A DNA stretch of 64,000 nt from Nemertoderma westbladi (lineage: Eukaryota > Xenacoelomorpha > Nemertodermatida > Nemertodermatidae): the NCBI GenBank assembly GCA_032718475.1, contig JAUCBJ010008780.1, positions 19,270 through 83,269 on the forward strand, given 5' to 3'. Of the stretch, positions 63,461-64,000 are shown piece by piece. Every line of letters begins with the position of its first letter. Position 1 is the stretch's first letter. The notes beneath the pieces were generated by a model that ran no database searches, was not told where the DNA came from, and saw nothing but the letters and a program-made list of their open reading frames with translations. The translations under genes were made by a program, and so were the position numbers.

Positions 63461-64000
63461 TATCTTGTGGACTGTGTGTGAGCGGATTCAATTCCGCTCA
63501 CCATCCCCATAAAAGTTGAGAAGTGGCGTTTTCAGAAATATTGAGGAATACGAGATTAATTACCAACTAATCTCGTATCAACCCCAATAATGGGGACAAC
63601 ACACAACCCCAAGGGTCCACACAAAAGAGGTTAGAGGTCAAGCTACCTCGAGAAGGGAAGTGACAGCAGCGGGGGGGGAAACACTCCCACAGAGGTGGGA
63701 GCCGAGAATTAGGTTATTAGCCAATGAGGGGCGAGGGAAGAGGGTGGGTAGTCCGCTGGGTAGTAAAGGCCACAATAGTGTAGGAGTGAATATACTATCA
63801 GCATGTATCATTTTACCGTTCAGTTATCTCAGTCATCCAGTGCAGATCAGATTTCCGTACCGTCACCGCCATACCGGTATAATGTATTATCAACTCTCAT
63901 TGTCATTGTCAACTGTGCTATCACGTATTATATATATATATCAGTCTATATCAACAACATCAAAACGACAACAACAAACTATTGCCTTTTCCAATTCCAC
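63461..64000. other. No gene seen; one perfect 11-bp hairpin
   Basis: ATACGAGATTA and TAATCTCGTAT (about 63548-63578) form an 11-bp perfect stem with a 9-base loop. The GC-richer region around 63650-63760 contains an eight-base G run. Near the window end there is an AT dinucleotide stretch and one GCCATACCGGTATAATG motif. No coding signal. Confidence 0.45.

Noticed and set aside
63548-63578. Histone-type or terminator hairpin
   Set aside because: The 11-bp stem with a 9-base loop does not fit the histone 3' stem-loop (6-bp stem, 4-base loop), and no gene precedes it.

Overview
The window is eukaryotic, AT-rich and built almost entirely of mobile DNA. BEL/Pao LTR retrotransposons (known only from animals), a GTSF1-type CHHC zinc-finger gene (a piRNA-pathway family), tRNA-derived short repeats and a type I hammerhead ribozyme together point to an invertebrate animal. 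The species cannot be resolved from sequence alone, and no unambiguous single-copy host gene was found.

Layout. 1-6927: the 3' part of a BEL/Pao element on the + strand, with RNase H, integrase broken by one in-frame TGA, a C-terminal DUF5641-like region, remnants of two accessory ORFs and a 3' LTR. 7055-9415 and 10244-11328: two non-autonomous DNA elements bounded by TTAA and short CCC/GGG terminal repeats (piggyBac-like). The first carries a 12-bp minisatellite and a cluster of 14-bp palindromes. 12790-32798: a second, decayed BEL/Pao element (+ strand, N-terminal zinc finger on Gag) that is split by a complete 14,145-bp BEL/Pao insertion on the minus strand (13408-27552) with near-identical 1.2-kb LTRs and a CTAAT target duplication. 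That young insertion has an open 1562-codon Gag-protease frame, has lost reverse transcriptase and integrase by in-frame deletions, and carries two further sizeable ORFs downstream of pol. One of these (591 aa) has a zinc knuckle and is not recognised.

34789-35460: endonuclease part of a non-LTR retrotransposon. 35447-40012: a foldback-like element with inverted arms of about 1 kb containing TGTGGC hexamer arrays and tRNA-like segments. It carries an acidic zinc-finger gene and an intact intronless GTSF1-like gene with its own TATA box. 40046-47716: a degenerate gag-protease cluster of another BEL-like lineage on the minus strand, bracketed by inverted repeats. 47883-50441: a non-LTR RT tail followed by a Pao-like integrase fragment. 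51065-53752: a second foldback element with about 160-bp subrepeats, inside which lies a short inverted-repeat unit with a well-formed hammerhead ribozyme exactly between Pol III A-box-like and B-box-like motifs. 53753-59640: Pao-like RT/RNase H fragment, an unrecognised ORF and a further decayed BEL-type gag-PR-RT. 60220-61740: a broken copy of a dispersed animal repeat-gene family. 62405-63460: a 416-bp tandem repeat.

The most promising leads are the transposon-borne GTSF1-like gene, the hammerhead placed within a tRNA-like promoter, and the accessory ORFs of the 14-kb BEL/Pao family. All assignments come from reading motifs by eye. No database search was possible.
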